This document shows, one piece after another, positions 17,080-26,855 of a stretch of 64,000 bases of DNA. Made by a program: the position numbers and the translations under genes. The stretch spans positions 56,433-120,432 of the forward strand of contig CAILUV010000074.1 of assembly GCA_903837555.1 (NCBI GenBank), in the 5' to 3' direction. The stretch comes from an uncultured Alphaproteobacteria bacterium (GTDB lineage Bacteria; Pseudomonadota; Alphaproteobacteria; Micropepsales; Micropepsaceae). The notes below the pieces were generated by a model. That model was not told the DNA's origin. It saw nothing but the letters and a program-made list of their open reading frames with translations, and did not search any database. The stretch's first letter is position 1; the number at the start of each line of letters is the position of its first letter.

Positions 17080-19734
17080 GCAGGGAGCGTTGCGCTGGAC
17101 CTTGTCCCAGGTTTTGGGATCGTTGGGGTCCACCGGCGCATCGTCCGGCCACAGGCCTTCGCGTTCCTGCATCTCGTTCTCGCCGGTCAGCGGATTGATG
17201 TGGCTGGCATACATGTCGGGCAGGGGCGTGTCTTCCAGCGGCGGAACCGGGCCGGTCTGGATTTGCACATGCATCAACTGGCGCACCACCTCGGTGCGCA
17301 GCGTGGCCAGCAGGTTTTCGAACAGCTCGAAAGCTTCGCTCTTATATTCGTTGAGCGGATCGCGCTGGCCGTAACCGCGCAGGCCCACATACTGGCGCAG
17401 ATGGTCGAGGTTGACGATGTGCTCGCGCCAGTTCTGGTCCAGCGTCTGCAGCAGGATGGCCTTTTCGACATAGCGGGTGACGTCAATGCCGAATTCGGCC
17501 GCGCGGCTGGCGGCGCGTTCTTCCACGGCCCTGGTGATGCGCTCGCGCACTTCCTCGTCGGCGATGCCTTCTTCCTTGGTCCATTCGACGATCGGCAGCT
17601 CGACCCCGAAGTTCTTGAAGATTTCGTCCTGCAGCCCCTGGCCGTCCCATTGTTCGGCATAGGCCTTTTCCGGGATGTGGCGCGACACCAGCATCTCCAC
17701 CACTTCCTCGCGGAAGTCGGCGATCTGGTCGGAAACGTCTTCCGACGACATGATCTCCTTGCGCTGGTCAAAGATCACGCGGCGCTGGTCGTTCAGCACA
17801 TCGTCGTACTTCAGGATGTTCTTGCGGATTTCGAAGTTGCGGGCTTCGACCTTCTGCTGCGCTTTTTCCAGCGCCTTGTTCACCCAGGGATGGGTGATGG
17901 CTTCGCCGGGCTCCAGGCCCAGCTTGGTCAGCACCGAGTCCATGCGCTCCGAGCCGAAAATGCGCATCAGGTCGTCCTGCAGCGACAGGAAGAACTTCGA
18001 GCCGCCGGGATCGCCCTGACGGCCCGAACGGCCGCGCAACTGGTTGTCGATGCGCCGGCTTTCATGGCGCTCGGTGCCGATCATGTAGAGGCCGCCGGCG
18101 GCCAGCGCCTTCTGCTTATGTTCGGCGACTTCCTTGCGGATGGCGTCAGCCTTCACGGCGCGCTCGGCCTCGTCGGTGACTGCGACGAGTTCGGCCTTGA
18201 TCCGCATGTCGGCATTGCCGCCGAGCTGAATGTCGGTGCCGCGGCCCGCCATGTTGGTGGCGATGGTCACCGCACCCGGCTGGCCGGCCTGGGCGACGAT
18301 GAAGGCTTCCTGCTCGTGATAGCGGGCGTTCAGCACGTTGTGCTGGATCTTCCGCTTGTTCAGGATTTCGGAGAGGTGTTCGGATTTTTCGATCGAGGTG
18401 GTGCCGACCAGCACGGGCTGGCCGCGTTCGCGGCACGACAGGATCAGCTTGATGATCGCTTCGTTCTTCTCGTCGGTCGAGCGATAGACCTCGTCATCGG
18501 CATCCTTGCGCGACACCGGCACATTGGTCGGGATCTCCAGAACATCCAGCTTGTAGATGTCCATGAACTCGGCGGCTTCTGTCATCGCCGTGCCGGTCAT
18601 GCCTGCCAGCTTGTCGTACAGGCGGAAATAATTCTGGAAGGTGATGGACGCCATGGTGACGTTTTCGGGCTGGACCTGCACGCCTTCCTTGGCTTCCAGG
18701 GCCTGGTGCAGGCCTTCGGAATAACGGCGACCTTCCATCATGCGGCCGGTGAATTCGTCGATGATGACGACCTGGCCATTCTTGACAATGTAATCCTTGT
18801 CCTTCTGGAACAGCAGGTGCGCCTTCAGCGCCTGGTTCACGTGATGGACGATGGAGATGTTTTCGGTGTCGTAGAGATCGCCCTGTTCCAGCACGCCGGC
18901 GGTCTTCAGGATTTCCGATATATGCTCGTTGCCGACTTCGGTCAGCGAGGCCTGGCGGGTCTTTTCGTCCAGGTCATAGTCTTCCTTGACCAGCGCGCCC
19001 ATCACGGCGTTGACCGAGCGGTACATCTCGGTCTGGTCTTCGGTGGGGCCGGAGATGATCAGCGGCGTGCGGGCTTCGTCGATCAGGATCGAGTCCACTT
19101 CGTCCACGATGGCGAAGTTGTGGCCGCGCTGGCTCATCGCATCCAGCGAATATTTCATGTTGTCGCGCAGATAGTCGAAGCCGAATTCGTTGTTGGTGCC
19201 GTAGGTGATGTCGGCGGCATAGGCGGCCTTGCGCTCGTCATCGTTCAGGCCATGGACGATCACGCCCACGCTCATGCCCAGGAAGCGGTAGACCTGGCCC
19301 ATCCAGTCGCTGTCGCGTTTGGCCAGATAGTCGTTGACGGTCACGACATGCACGCCGTCGCCCGACAGGGCATTCAGATAGGTGGGCAGGGTGGCGACCA
19401 GGGTCTTGCCTTCGCCGGTCTTCATTTCGGCGATGTTGCCCCGGTGCAGCACGATGCCGCCGACGAGCTGCACGTCGAAGTGGCGTTGGCCGAGCGTACG
19501 CTTGGCGCCTTCGCGCACGACGGCAAAGGCTTCCGGCAACAGGTCGTCCAGGGTCTCGCCCTTGGCCAGCCGTTCGCGGAAGGCAGGCGTCATGCCCCGC
19601 AACTCCTCGTCGGACATCGCCTTGAAGCGATCTTCCAGGGCGTTGATCTGGGCCACGATGGACCATAACGGCTTGACCTTGCGGTCGTTGGACGAGCCGA
19701 AAATCGATTTGGCGAACGAGCCGAGACCCAGCAT
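17029..19734 (-). CDS. secA: Preprotein translocase ATPase SecA
   Basis: SecA is the motor that pushes unfolded preproteins through SecYEG. From the ATG at 19734 ([19 protein letters not shown]) the product is 901 residues, the usual alphaproteobacterial length. Visible landmarks are Walker [15 protein letters not shown], the [17 protein letters not shown] motif, [16 protein letters not shown], and the C-terminal zinc-binding SEC-C tail [17 protein letters not shown] that contacts SecB and ribosomes. An ATG 33 bases upstream is possible but adds a non-conserved stretch. It is divergent from argJ. A decayed second copy of the SEC-C tail lies just past the stop. Confidence 0.97.
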   Translation of the reverse strand: MLGLGSFAKSIFGSSNDRKVKPLWSIVAQINALEDRFKAMSDEELRGMTPAFRERLAKGETLDDLLPEAFAVVREGAKRTLGQRHFDVQLVGGIVLHRGNIAEMKTGEGKTLVATLPTYLNALSGDGVHVVTVNDYLAKRDSDWMGQVYRFLGMSVGVIVHGLNDDERKAAYAADITYGTNNEFGFDYLRDNMKYSLDAMSQRGHNFAIVDEVDSILIDEARTPLIISGPTEDQTEMYRSVNAVMGALVKEDYDLDEKTRQASLTEVGNEHISEILKTAGVLEQGDLYDTENISIVHHVNQALKAHLLFQKDKDYIVKNGQVVIIDEFTGRMMEGRRYSEGLHQALEAKEGVQVQPENVTMASITFQNYFRLYDKLAGMTGTAMTEAAEFMDIYKLDVLEIPTNVPVSRKDADDEVYRSTDEKNEAIIKLILSCRERGQPVLVGTTSIEKSEHLSEILNKRKIQHNVLNARYHEQEAFIVAQAGQPGAVTIATNMAGRGTDIQLGGNADMRIKAELVAVTDEAERAVKADAIRKEVAEHKQKALAAGGLYMIGTERHESRRIDNQLRGRSGRQGDPGGSKFFLSLQDDLMRIFGSERMDSVLTKLGLEPGEAITHPWVNKALEKAQQKVEARNFEIRKNILKYDDVLNDQRRVIFDQRKEIMSSEDVSDQIADFREEVVEMLVSRHIPEKAYAEQWDGQGLQDEIFKNFGVELPIVEWTKEEGIADEEVRERITRAVEERAASRAAEFGIDVTRYVEKAILLQTLDQNWREHIVNLDHLRQYVGLRGYGQRDPLNEYKSEAFELFENLLATLRTEVVRQLMHVQIQTGPVPPLEDTPLPDMYASHINPLTGENEMQEREGLWPDDAPVDPNDPKTWDKVQRNAPCPCGSGRKYKHCHGALT

Positions 19735-19893
19735 GAAATTCCTCAAAATCCGGCCAAAGGGAGCCAACGCGCCGTAAGGCCCAAAAGGGACCGCCTTTTG
19801 CGCATGACGGCCGCGCGGGAGACATAAGAACGCGCTAGTCTCTTGTCAAACCGGGGGTTTTTAACAATATCCCCCGCAAATCGGGGGGAAATG

Positions 19894-21189
19894 ATGGCGA
19901 AAACCGCGAAATCGACTCAGAAGGCATCCGCCGCCAAGGCAAGCGCCAAAGCCGCGGGTCATGCCGTGTCGCCGCTGGCCCCCAAAAGCTTCCCCAAACT
20001 GCCGCCGCTGGCGGGGGTGCGGCTGGGCACCGCAGCGGCAGGTATCCGCTACAAGCAGCGCACCGACGTGCTTCTCGCCCTGCTGGCGCCGGGAACCCAG
20101 GTGGCGGGGGTCTTCACCAAGTCCAAGACCGCCAGCGCACCCGTCCTATGGTGTCAGGAGAAACTTAAAGGCGGCGTGGCGCGCGTGCTGGTGGTCAATA
20201 GCGGCAACGCCAACGCCTTCACCGGCAAGGTGGGCCTGGAAGGCGTGCATGAAGTCGCCGCAGAGGCCGCCGCAGTCGCCGGCTGCCGCCCGCAGGAAGT
20301 CTTCATGGCGTCTACCGGCGTGATCGGCGAACCGCTGCCAACGTCCAAGATCACGCGCGTGCTGGGAACCCTCGCGCGCGAAACCGCCGCGGGCAACTGG
20401 CGCGCCGCGGCCGACGCGATCATGACCACCGACACTTTTCCCAAGGCGGCGACCGCCACGGCGAACATCGACGGCGTGAAGGTCACCATCAATGGCATCG
20501 CCAAGGGCTCCGGCATGATCGCGCCCGATATGGCGACCATGCTGAGCTTTGTGTTCACCGACGCCAATCTGCCCGCCAGCGTGCTGCAGGAATGCCTGAG
20601 CGCGGGCGTAGGCCCGTCGTTCAATTCGATTACAGTGGATTCCGATACCTCCACCAGCGATACGCTGATCCTGTTAGCCACCGGCAAGGGCGGCAAGCAT
20701 GCCGCCATCACCAAGGCGACTGACAAGAAGCTGACTGAGTTCCGCAGGGCGCTGGACGGCGTGCTGATGGATCTGGCCTTGCAGGTGGTGCGCGACGGTG
20801 AAGGCGCGCAGAAGCTGATCCGAATCGATGTGACGGGCGCGGAGAATGATGGCGCGGCGCGGCGCATCGCGCTGTCCATCGCCAACTCGCCGCTGGTCAA
20901 GACGGCGGTGGCCGGCAATGACGCCAACTGGGGGCGCATCGTGATGGCGGTCGGCAAGAGCGGCGAGGCCGCCGACCGCGACCGGCTGAAGATTTCTTTC
21001 GGCGGCCATGTGGTGGCTGAAAAGGGCATGCGCGCCGCCAGGTACAATGAAGCGACCGCGACAAAGGCGGTGTCGGGCCGCGAGGTGACCATCGAGGTCG
21101 ATCTGGGCCTGGGCAAGGGTGCGTCGCGCGTGTGGACCTGCGACCTGACCCACGGCTACATTGACATCAATGGGTCCTATCGCAGTTGA
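19894..21189 (+). CDS. argJ: Bifunctional ornithine acetyltransferase / N-acetylglutamate synthase
   Basis: ArgJ recycles the acetyl group from N-acetylornithine to glutamate in arginine synthesis. The 431-residue precursor contains the self-cleavage site in [14 protein letters not shown]215 would become the N-terminal nucleophile of the beta chain. It ends [11 protein letters not shown] as expected. The first about 28 residues are a Lys/Ala-rich extension ([20 protein letters not shown]) not needed for the fold. A GGGGGGA box precedes two consecutive ATGs (19891 and 19894); the second has the better spacing. The next gene starts inside the last 20 bases. Confidence 0.95.
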   Translation: MAKTAKSTQKASAAKASAKAAGHAVSPLAPKSFPKLPPLAGVRLGTAAAGIRYKQRTDVLLALLAPGTQVAGVFTKSKTASAPVLWCQEKLKGGVARVLVVNSGNANAFTGKVGLEGVHEVAAEAAAVAGCRPQEVFMASTGVIGEPLPTSKITRVLGTLARETAAGNWRAAADAIMTTDTFPKAATATANIDGVKVTINGIAKGSGMIAPDMATMLSFVFTDANLPASVLQECLSAGVGPSFNSITVDSDTSTSDTLILLATGKGGKHAAITKATDKKLTEFRRALDGVLMDLALQVVRDGEGAQKLIRIDVTGAENDGAARRIALSIANSPLVKTAVAGNDANWGRIVMAVGKSGEAADRDRLKISFGGHVVAEKGMRAARYNEATATKAVSGREVTIEVDLGLGKGASRVWTCDLTHGYIDINGSYRS

Positions 21190-22060
21190 CGCGTTGCCGT
21201 GGCGGGAAGGGGGCGATGCCAACGCGCCCTTCATCGTCTGCGCCATGTTTACGCCCGGCTACCGAGCCAGGGCCGAGCGCCTGGCGGCGTCGCTGACGGC
21301 TTTGGGCTTGCGGCATGCGCTGTTTGAGGTGCCCCATGTGCATCGATCGATCAGTCCGCAGGGCGCCGGCGATCTGAGCTTCAGCAAGCCGCGTTTTATC
21401 AGGTCTGTGCTGGAGCGGTTCGCCAAGCCGGTGCTGTATGTCGACAGCGACGTGATTTTCCGCAAAAGCCCCGACCTTGTGACGGCGCTGTGCGCCGGCG
21501 AGAGCGACTTCGCCATCTACAACTGGCTGGCTGATCCGGTGAACGATGCCTGGCGGCCCGAACCGGGGACGCCGCTATGGAAGTTCTTCTTCAGCGTGGA
21601 TGTGGCTTCGGACACGCAGTTGATGTCCAGCGGAGCGGTGCAGTTGTGGAAAAACGCGGACGCAGCGCTGCGCCTTCTGCAAGATTGGGAACAGGCGTTG
21701 TTGCAACATCCGCGCAGCGAAGACGATCAGTGCCTGGACTTTGCGTTCAATCATGGCGACCGGTCGGGCCTGACGCCCGCATGGTTGCCGAAAGGTTATG
21801 CCCGCTACGCCTTCTGGATTTATACCGACCCGGTGATCGACCATCCGGAATTTCCCGCGCCCATCACGGGCGCGTTTGAATCGCTGGGAGCTGCGCGCTT
21901 CGTGCGTGAGAAACTTGTGCGTCCCGAAAAGCAACAACCGTTTCCACGCCATGCGGTGGTGGATGCGCAAGCCGGTCAGTTGCTGCAACAAAGGCCCGGT
22001 GGCGGTTTCGCGCCAGCCGGGCCTTTGCCGTTGCCATTATTTCTGCCGAAGGTGGATTAG
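21170..22060 (+). CDS. Nucleotide-diphospho-sugar transferase-like protein
   Basis: The 296-residue product looks like a GT-A-type glycosyltransferase: a first strand [19 protein letters not shown], and [11 protein letters not shown] with the metal-binding DxD-type motif near residue 95. Later come SGAVQLWKN and [11 protein letters not shown], common in transferases that handle nucleotide sugars. Acceptor and donor are unknown. I use the ATG at 21170, overlapping argJ by 20 bases; a TTG at 21161 is also possible. The last about 24 codons run through a terminator-like hairpin (21990-22030) and read Pro/Gly/Leu-rich, so the true C-terminus looks eroded or extended. Its end overlaps the convergent OsmC gene by 4 bases. 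Confidence 0.6.
   Translation: MGPIAVDALPWREGGDANAPFIVCAMFTPGYRARAERLAASLTALGLRHALFEVPHVHRSISPQGAGDLSFSKPRFIRSVLERFAKPVLYVDSDVIFRKSPDLVTALCAGESDFAIYNWLADPVNDAWRPEPGTPLWKFFFSVDVASDTQLMSSGAVQLWKNADAALRLLQDWEQALLQHPRSEDDQCLDFAFNHGDRSGLTPAWLPKGYARYAFWIYTDPVIDHPEFPAPITGAFESLGAARFVREKLVRPEKQQPFPRHAVVDAQAGQLLQQRPGGGFAPAGPLPLPLFLPKVD
21990..22030. terminator. Bidirectional terminator-like hairpin inside a coding end
   Basis: AAAGGCCCGG (21990-21999) pairs with CCGGGCCTTT (about 22016-22025), extended by TGGCG/CGCCA around a small loop. It resembles the accA terminator in sequence and design (AAAGGCCCGG arms). It sits about 35 bases before the stop of the transferase gene and about 30 bases past the end of the convergent OsmC gene, so it could end osmC transcription. 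Confidence 0.65.
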
Positions 22061-22479
22061 ACCAGCGCCGCATCCAGGCTGATCTGCGCGTTCAGCACCT
22101 TGGAGACGGGGCAGCCCTTTTCGGCCATGCCCGCAAGCTCCTTGAACTTGGCCTCGTCGATGCCGGGAATTTTCGCCCGCAAGGTGAGATGCGACTTGGT
22201 GATGGTGAAGCCATCGCCGTCCTGGGCCAGGGTGATCTCCGCCTTGGTGTTCATTTCGGTCGCGGTGAAACCGGCATCGCCCAGTATCTTGGACAGAGCC
22301 ATGGTGAAGCAGCCCGAATGGGCCGCGCCGATCAGTTCTTCGGGATTGGTGCCGGGACCGCCTTCAAAGCGGGCGACGAAGCCATAGGGATGATCCTTGA
22401 GGGCGCCACTCTTGGTCGAGATTGCGCCGATGCCGTCCTTCAGTCCGCCCTTCCAGACAGCGCTGCCATACGTCGTCAT
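22057..22479 (-). CDS. OsmC-family peroxiredoxin
   Basis: OsmC/Ohr proteins are small thiol peroxidases for organic hydroperoxides. The 140-residue product begins MTTYGSAVWKGGLKDGIG, as in OsmC, and has the two reactive cysteines: one in EELIGAAHSGCFTMAL (about residue 57) and one in MAEKGCPVSKVL (about 123). The first is the peroxidatic site, on a long helix. It starts at 22479 and is divergent from mutT; its end overlaps the transferase gene by 4 bases. Confidence 0.92.
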   Translation of the reverse strand: MTTYGSAVWKGGLKDGIGAISTKSGALKDHPYGFVARFEGGPGTNPEELIGAAHSGCFTMALSKILGDAGFTATEMNTKAEITLAQDGDGFTITKSHLTLRAKIPGIDEAKFKELAGMAEKGCPVSKVLNAQISLDAALV

Positions 22480-22562
22480 TCGTGTTCTCCTTGTTGCCGC
22501 CCCGGTCCGGGGCTAGGGTCCAGCCGCTTCGATCCATTCCAGCTTAACGCCGTGACGCATCC

Positions 22563-22982
22563 ATGAACACTCTGCCTGTTATTCTGGTTGTGGCGGTGGC
22601 GCTGGTGGATACGGACGGACGTGTGCTGATTGCACAACGCCCCGAAGGCAAGAACATGGCGGGCCTTTGGGAATTTCCCGGCGGCAAGGTCGAAGCCGGC
22701 GAACGGCCCGAGGACGCGCTGATCCGCGAACTGGCCGAGGAACTTGGCATCACGGTGAAAGAAGCCTGCCTGGCACCTTTTACCTTTGCTTCCCATACGT
22801 ATGACAGCTTCCACCTTCTGATGCCGCTGTATGTCTGCCGCCGCTGGGAGGGCACGCCCCAGTCGCGCCATCATGCGGCGCTGAAATGGGTGCGGCCCAA
22901 GGACTTGATGAGCGGCATAGGCAAATATCCGATGCCGGCGGCGGATATTCCGCTGATCCCGATGCTGCGCGACCTGCTCTAG
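22563..22982 (+). CDS. mutT: MutT-type Nudix hydrolase (8-oxo-dGTP diphosphatase)
   Basis: The 139-residue protein carries a full Nudix box, GGKVEAGERPEDALIREL followed by AEELGI, after the LWEFPGGK lead-in typical of MutT. MutT removes 8-oxo-dGTP from the nucleotide pool and so prevents A:T to C:G mutations. HTYDSFHLLMPLYVCRRWEG matches the second half of MutT. The stop overlaps the convergent methyltransferase stop by 4 bases. Another Nudix activity cannot be excluded, but MutT is the best fit. Confidence 0.88.
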   Translation: MNTLPVILVVAVALVDTDGRVLIAQRPEGKNMAGLWEFPGGKVEAGERPEDALIRELAEELGITVKEACLAPFTFASHTYDSFHLLMPLYVCRRWEGTPQSRHHAALKWVRPKDLMSGIGKYPMPAADIPLIPMLRDLL

Positions 22983-23836
22983 CTTTTCGCGGGCAGCGCG
23001 GTTTCGGTGGTGCCCAGCGCTTGCGCCAGCCGCGACTTGGCGCTGCCGGGCTTTAACGGTTTCTGCTGGCTGTCATGCGGCGACCAGCCGGTAAGATACA
23101 GAACATCGAACCGCGCCCTGAGCTTGCCGTCCGGGTCGGCATGCTGGCTGGCATAGTGCGCCAGCAGCGCCGCCAGCGTGTCGCGGCGCAACGGCTGCTT
23201 GCTGCGTTCGGTCATCACATTGGTCAGGGCGTGGCTGCGCAGGTCGCGCACCAGAGCGAAGAACTCGCCATAGCGCACCGTCAGCCGTTCGACATCGCTG
23301 ACGGGCAGGGCGAAGCCGCCCCGCTGCAACAGGCCCCCCAGATCGCGCACATCGGCGAAAGGCGACACACGCGGACTGACGCCGCCGCGCGTCGTGATTT
23401 CGGCATGGGCAAAGGAATCGCGCAATTCGCTGAGTGTGCCGCCGCCCAGCAGCGCCGCCATGAACAGCCCGTCGGGCTTCAGGGCATGCCGTATCTGCAC
23501 CAGCGCGCCCGGCAGGTCGTTGATCGCCTGCAACGAAAACAGGCTGACGGCGATATCGAATTGCCCTGGCGGCGCATCCAGAATTTCCTGCGGGCCGAAA
23601 TCAGCGCAGGTCCAGGTTTGCGCGAAGGGCGTGATCTCGGACGGCAGCGCGTCACCGATCCACAGGCCATGGGCGAACTTGCGCGTCACCGCTGCCAGCC
23701 GGTCGGCCAAGCCCTCCGCCGCGCCCAGGTCCAGGAAGCGCTCGCCCGCCAGCGCGTGGGCGCGCGCACGCGCGCGGGCGCTGGCGGCAAAATCGAAAAG
23801 GGGTGGGCGCCCCGCTTGAGTTGTGAAGTCGGTCAT
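22979..23836 (-). CDS. SAM-dependent methyltransferase (BioC/NDUFAF5-like)
   Basis: From the ATG at 23836 (MTDFTTQAGRPPLFDF) the product is 285 residues. It has a class I methyltransferase core with FLDLGAAEGLADRLA as a variant motif I, FDIAVSLFSLQAINDLPGAL as motif post-II, and IRHALKPDGLFMAALLGGGT. The arrangement, with DFAAS-RARARAH at the start and the LRDLRSHALTNVM segment, resembles BioC and the mitochondrial complex I factor NDUFAF5, common beside comF in alphaproteobacteria. Motif I has AAEG where GCGTG-type sequence is usual. The substrate is not known. It is divergent from comF, with 19 bases between starts. Confidence 0.75.
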   Translation of the reverse strand: MTDFTTQAGRPPLFDFAASARARARAHALAGERFLDLGAAEGLADRLAAVTRKFAHGLWIGDALPSEITPFAQTWTCADFGPQEILDAPPGQFDIAVSLFSLQAINDLPGALVQIRHALKPDGLFMAALLGGGTLSELRDSFAHAEITTRGGVSPRVSPFADVRDLGGLLQRGGFALPVSDVERLTVRYGEFFALVRDLRSHALTNVMTERSKQPLRRDTLAALLAHYASQHADPDGKLRARFDVLYLTGWSPHDSQQKPLKPGSAKSRLAQALGTTETALPAKS

Positions 23837-23855
23837 CGGCGCTAGACTAGCGGGT

Positions 23856-24598
23856 ATGGCGGGGAATGGGAAAAACATCGCGCGGGGCTTGGCCGATCTG
23901 CTGTTCCCGCCGCTCTGCATGTCGTGCCGCACTGCTGTTGCCGAGCCGGGCCTGTGCGCCACCTGCTGGAGCGGCATAACCTTTCTGGAAGGGCCGGGCT
24001 GCGCCTGTTGCGGACTGCCGTTTGCGGTGGCGATGGAGGGTGAGAATTTCTGCGCCGCTTGCCTTGCGCATAAACCGGCTTTTGACACCGCGCGCGCCAT
24101 CTTGACCTATGATGACAAAAGCCGCGGCGCGATCCTGGCGCTGAAGCATGCCGACCGGCTGGATCTGGTGCCGGGCTTTGCCCGCTGGCTGGGTCGCACT
24201 GGACGCGCCAGTCTTGAGGACTGTGACCTGATCGTGCCGGTGCCGCTGCATCGCTGGCGTCTCTGGCAGCGGCCTACAACCAGTCGGCAGAGCTGGGGCG
24301 CAAACTGGCGGCCGGCAGCGCGGTGGAGTGCGATCCCTTTGCGCTGGTGAGAAGCCGCGCCACGCCCAGCCAGGGCAAGATGGCGTCGGCAAAAGCGCGC
24401 CGCCGCAATGTCCAGCGGGCGTTCCATGTGCCTGATCCGGCGAAGGTGGCGGGAAAGCGCATCCTGCTTCTGGACGATGTGCTGACCACCGGCGCCACCG
24501 CCGAGGCCTGTGCCCGGGCCTTGAAACGGGCAGGCGCGACGCGCGTTCATGTTCTGGCGCTGGCCCGCGTTGTGAGGGCGTCGGACATGCTTATATAG
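23856..24598 (+). pseudogene. comF: ComF-family phosphoribosyltransferase, frameshifted
   Basis: The first part (23856 on) shows the ComF N-terminal zinc finger (LCMSCRTAVAEPGLCATCW, GCACCGLPF, CAACLAH) and DCDLIVPVPLHRWRLWQR. After cgg at 24270-24272 the frame loses one base: the next family residues, YNQSAELGRKLAAGS, are read one frame over from 24275. The downstream frame has TPSQGKMASAKARRRNVQ and the PRPP-binding loop ILLLDDVLTTGATAEACARA. ComF proteins assist DNA uptake or related DNA transactions. Both halves are well preserved, so the break is recent or a one-base sequence error. Confidence 0.8.
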
Positions 24599-24622
24599 AA
24601 ACAGAATCAGTCGAGATCTGCG

Positions 24623-24877
24623 ATGAAACCGGTCCTTATTTATACGACGCCCATGTGCCCCTACTGCGCGCGCGCCAAGTCGTTGCTCAAGAAGAAGGGC
24701 GCGGCGTTCGAGGAGATCGACGTGATGATGGACCCGGCGGCCCGCGAAGAGATGCAGGCCAAAAGCAATGGCGGCTACACGGTTCCGCAGATTTTCATCG
24801 GCGGTACCCATGTCGGCGGCAGCGATGATCTCCACGCCCTGGAACAGGACGGCAAGCTGGACGCCTTGCTGGCCTGA
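24623..24877 (+). CDS. grxC: Glutaredoxin 3
   Basis: The 84-residue dithiol glutaredoxin has its active site CPYC at residues 12-15 (YTTPMCPYCARAKSLL), the cis-Pro segment GGYTVPQIFIGG and the glutathione-binding HVGGSDDLHALE. It reduces disulfides using glutathione. It follows comF by 24 bases and leads a run of plus-strand genes (GlcG-like, nitrilase, DUF1178) that in alphaproteobacteria commonly accompanies grxC. Confidence 0.95.
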   Translation: MKPVLIYTTPMCPYCARAKSLLKKKGAAFEEIDVMMDPAAREEMQAKSNGGYTVPQIFIGGTHVGGSDDLHALEQDGKLDALLA

Positions 24878-24967
24878 TTTCGCCGCTTTTCGCCCTTTCA
24901 CGCCTAGACAAGGCTAAGCGCGGCCCGAATAATGCCGCGCCTAATTCAAACTCGGGAAGGGACACCC

Positions 24968-25525
24968 ATGAGAAAGATTCTGCTCGCCGTTACCTCGCTC
25001 AGCATGGCCGCGCCTGTTTTGCCGGCGCTGGCCCAGGTCAATCCCGCGCCGACCATCGCGCCTGCGCCCACCCCCGAGGAATTCAAGCTGCCGCGCCCGG
25101 CGCGCGAGCGCGGAATCCCGACGGCGCTCGCCATCGAAGCGGCGGTTGCCGCCAATGCCTCCTGCCAGGCCAGCACCTACAAGACCACCACGCTGGTCAC
25201 CGACTCTGCCGGCGTGCCGATCGTGGTGATTTCCAATGACGGCGCCGCCGCGATCACCCAGCGCATCGCCATGACCAAGGCGCAGGCCGTGCTGAAGTAC
25301 AAAATGAGCAGCGGCGAAGTCGTGGCCAAGGTCGCCAAGGATCCGGCGCTGGCCGCCGAGATCAAGTCCAACCCGATGATCGAAACCGCCCGTCCCGGCG
25401 CCTATGCGATCACGGCCGGCAGCGATGTGGTGGCGATCATCTCGGTGTCGGGCGCGCCAGGCGGCGACAAGGATGAAGTCTGCGCCAAGGCCGGCATCGC
25501 CAAGATCCAGGACCGCGTGAAATAG
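24968..25525 (+). CDS. Exported GlcG/HbpS-family heme-binding-like protein
   Basis: From the ATG at 24968 (AAGGGA eight bases upstream) the 185-residue product has a signal peptide ending near VLPALAQ. A single domain of the GlcG/HbpS (DUF336) type follows: LAIEAAVAANASCQAS, VTDSAGVPIVVISNDGAAAITQRIAMTKAQAV, and IISVSGAPGGDKDEVCAKAGI at the end. HbpS proteins bind heme and may sense redox stress; others in the family are of unknown role. Two cysteines (about 64 and 174) could form a periplasmic disulfide. It is inserted between grxC and the nitrilase, overlapping the latter's GTG start by one base. Confidence 0.75.
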   Translation: MRKILLAVTSLSMAAPVLPALAQVNPAPTIAPAPTPEEFKLPRPARERGIPTALAIEAAVAANASCQASTYKTTTLVTDSAGVPIVVISNDGAAAITQRIAMTKAQAVLKYKMSSGEVVAKVAKDPALAAEIKSNPMIETARPGAYAITAGSDVVAIISVSGAPGGDKDEVCAKAGIAKIQDRVK

Positions 25526-26361
25526 TGGCGGCATCCCGGGCGGCCGCCTTCAAGGCTGCATGCGTTCAACTGCGTTCCACCGACGATGTGGCGGAAAATA
25601 TCCGCGATGCCGTTCGCTGGGTGCGCGAGGCGGCCGCCCGGGGCGCCACCTTCATCGCCACGCCGGAAAACACCACGTTGATGGCGCCCGATGGCGGCGC
25701 CAAGCTGGCGCACAGTTTTGATGAGGCGAATGATCCCGCGCTGCCGGTGTTTGCGGCGCTGGCGCTGGAACTGAAAGTCTGGATTTTGATCGGTTCGGTG
25801 GCGATCAAGGTCAGCGCCACCAAGACTGCCAACCGCTCCTTCCTATTCGCGCCCGACGGCAGCGTTGCCGCGCGCTACAACAAGATTCATCTGTTCGATG
25901 TGCAGCTCGCCTCGGGCGAAACCTATCGCGAGTCCAACACCGTGGCGGGCGGTGATACGGCGGTGGTGGCCGATACCGACATGGGCCGCATCGGCCTCAG
26001 CATCTGTTACGACCTGCGCTTCCCGCAGCTCTATCGCAAGCTGGCCCAGAAGGGCGCGTTCCTGTTCGCCGTGCCGTCCGCTTTCACAGTGCCTACGGGC
26101 AGCGCCCACTGGCATGTGTTGCTGCGGGCGCGGGCGATTGAGAATGGCGCCTTCGTCATCGCGCCTGCGCAGAGCGGAGAACATGCCAATGGGCGCAAAA
26201 CCTATGGCCACAGTTTGATCGTTTCGCCTTGGGGCGAAGTGCTGGCGGAAGCGGGAACCGAGCCCGGCGTTATCATTGCCGACATTGATCCCGCACTAGC
26301 TGCCGACGCGCGCGCGAAAGTTCCCAACCTGCAACACGACCGCGACTTCGTAGGGCCCTGA
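25525..26361 (+). CDS. Carbon-nitrogen hydrolase (nitrilase superfamily, Nit1-like)
   Basis: The 278-residue protein has the nitrilase triad: E48 (TPENTT), K120 (YNKIHLFD) and C161 (SICYDLRFP). The later motif ARAIENGAFVIAPAQSGEH is as in Nit1/NitC homologues, which hydrolyse deaminated glutathione and so repair a side product of transaminases. The exact substrate here is inferred. It starts with GTG at 25525, sharing its first base with the TAG of the upstream gene. Its position beside grxC and DUF1178 is conserved in alphaproteobacteria and fits a glutathione-linked role. Confidence 0.87.
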   Translation: MAASRAAAFKAACVQLRSTDDVAENIRDAVRWVREAAARGATFIATPENTTLMAPDGGAKLAHSFDEANDPALPVFAALALELKVWILIGSVAIKVSATKTANRSFLFAPDGSVAARYNKIHLFDVQLASGETYRESNTVAGGDTAVVADTDMGRIGLSICYDLRFPQLYRKLAQKGAFLFAVPSAFTVPTGSAHWHVLLRARAIENGAFVIAPAQSGEHANGRKTYGHSLIVSPWGEVLAEAGTEPGVIIADIDPALAADARAKVPNLQHDRDFVGP

Positions 26362-26438
26362 TTTGCTCTTTGCGCCTGGAACATGCCGGGTTATCTTTTG
26401 CGCGTGACAGCCTGCGGGCAGGCTGCGGGGAGCTTGCG

Positions 26439-26855
26439 GTGATTTCCTACACGCTACGGTGCCACAAGGGGCACGAATTCGAAGGCTGGTTTCGCGACAG
26501 CGCGGCCTTCGACGAGCAATCGGTTGCCGGTCATCTGGGCTGCGCGGTCTGCGATTCCATGCGGATCGAGAAAGCCATCATGGCGCCCGCCGTCTCCGGC
26601 ACCAAGAAGTCGGCCCGCGCCAAGGCTGCCGAGGCGCGCCAGCTTCGCCAGTTCGCCACCGGCCTGCGCAAGTATGTGCAGGAGAATGCCGACTATGTCG
26701 GCCCGAACTTCGCCGACGAGGCCCGCAAGATCCATTACGGCGAGACGCCGGACCGGCACATCTATGGCGAAGCGACGTTCGAGGAAGCGAAGGAGCTGGC
26801 GGAGGAGGGTGTCGATGTCGCGGCCTTGCCGCCCGATCCCGAAGGCGCGAATTGA
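26439..26855 (+). CDS. DUF1178 family protein
   Basis: The 138-residue product begins VISYTLRCHKGHEFEGWFR, the invariant DUF1178 opening, so I use the GTG at 26439 (GGGGAG upstream) and not the earlier frame to 26370. C-x3-H in CHKGHEF and CAVC near residue 37 suggest a zinc-ribbon-like site. The C-terminal half holds YVGPNFADEARKIHYGE and EEAKELAEEGVDVAALP. No function is established. A short perfect palindrome (26408-26425) lies in its leader. It follows the nitrilase in what looks like one operon. Confidence 0.85.
   Translation: MISYTLRCHKGHEFEGWFRDSAAFDEQSVAGHLGCAVCDSMRIEKAIMAPAVSGTKKSARAKAAEARQLRQFATGLRKYVQENADYVGPNFADEARKIHYGETPDRHIYGEATFEEAKELAEEGVDVAALPPDPEGAN

Noticed and set aside
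16942..19668. 908-codon open frame antisense to secA
   Set aside because: It mirrors secA in a GC-rich genome. It has no ribosome binding site, His/Val/Gln-rich composition and no recognisable domain.
26408..26425. Perfect palindrome cagcctgc-gg-gcaggctg in the DUF1178 leader
   Set aside because: It is short, with no second structure or T-run. It could arise by chance, so it is noted but not called a regulator.
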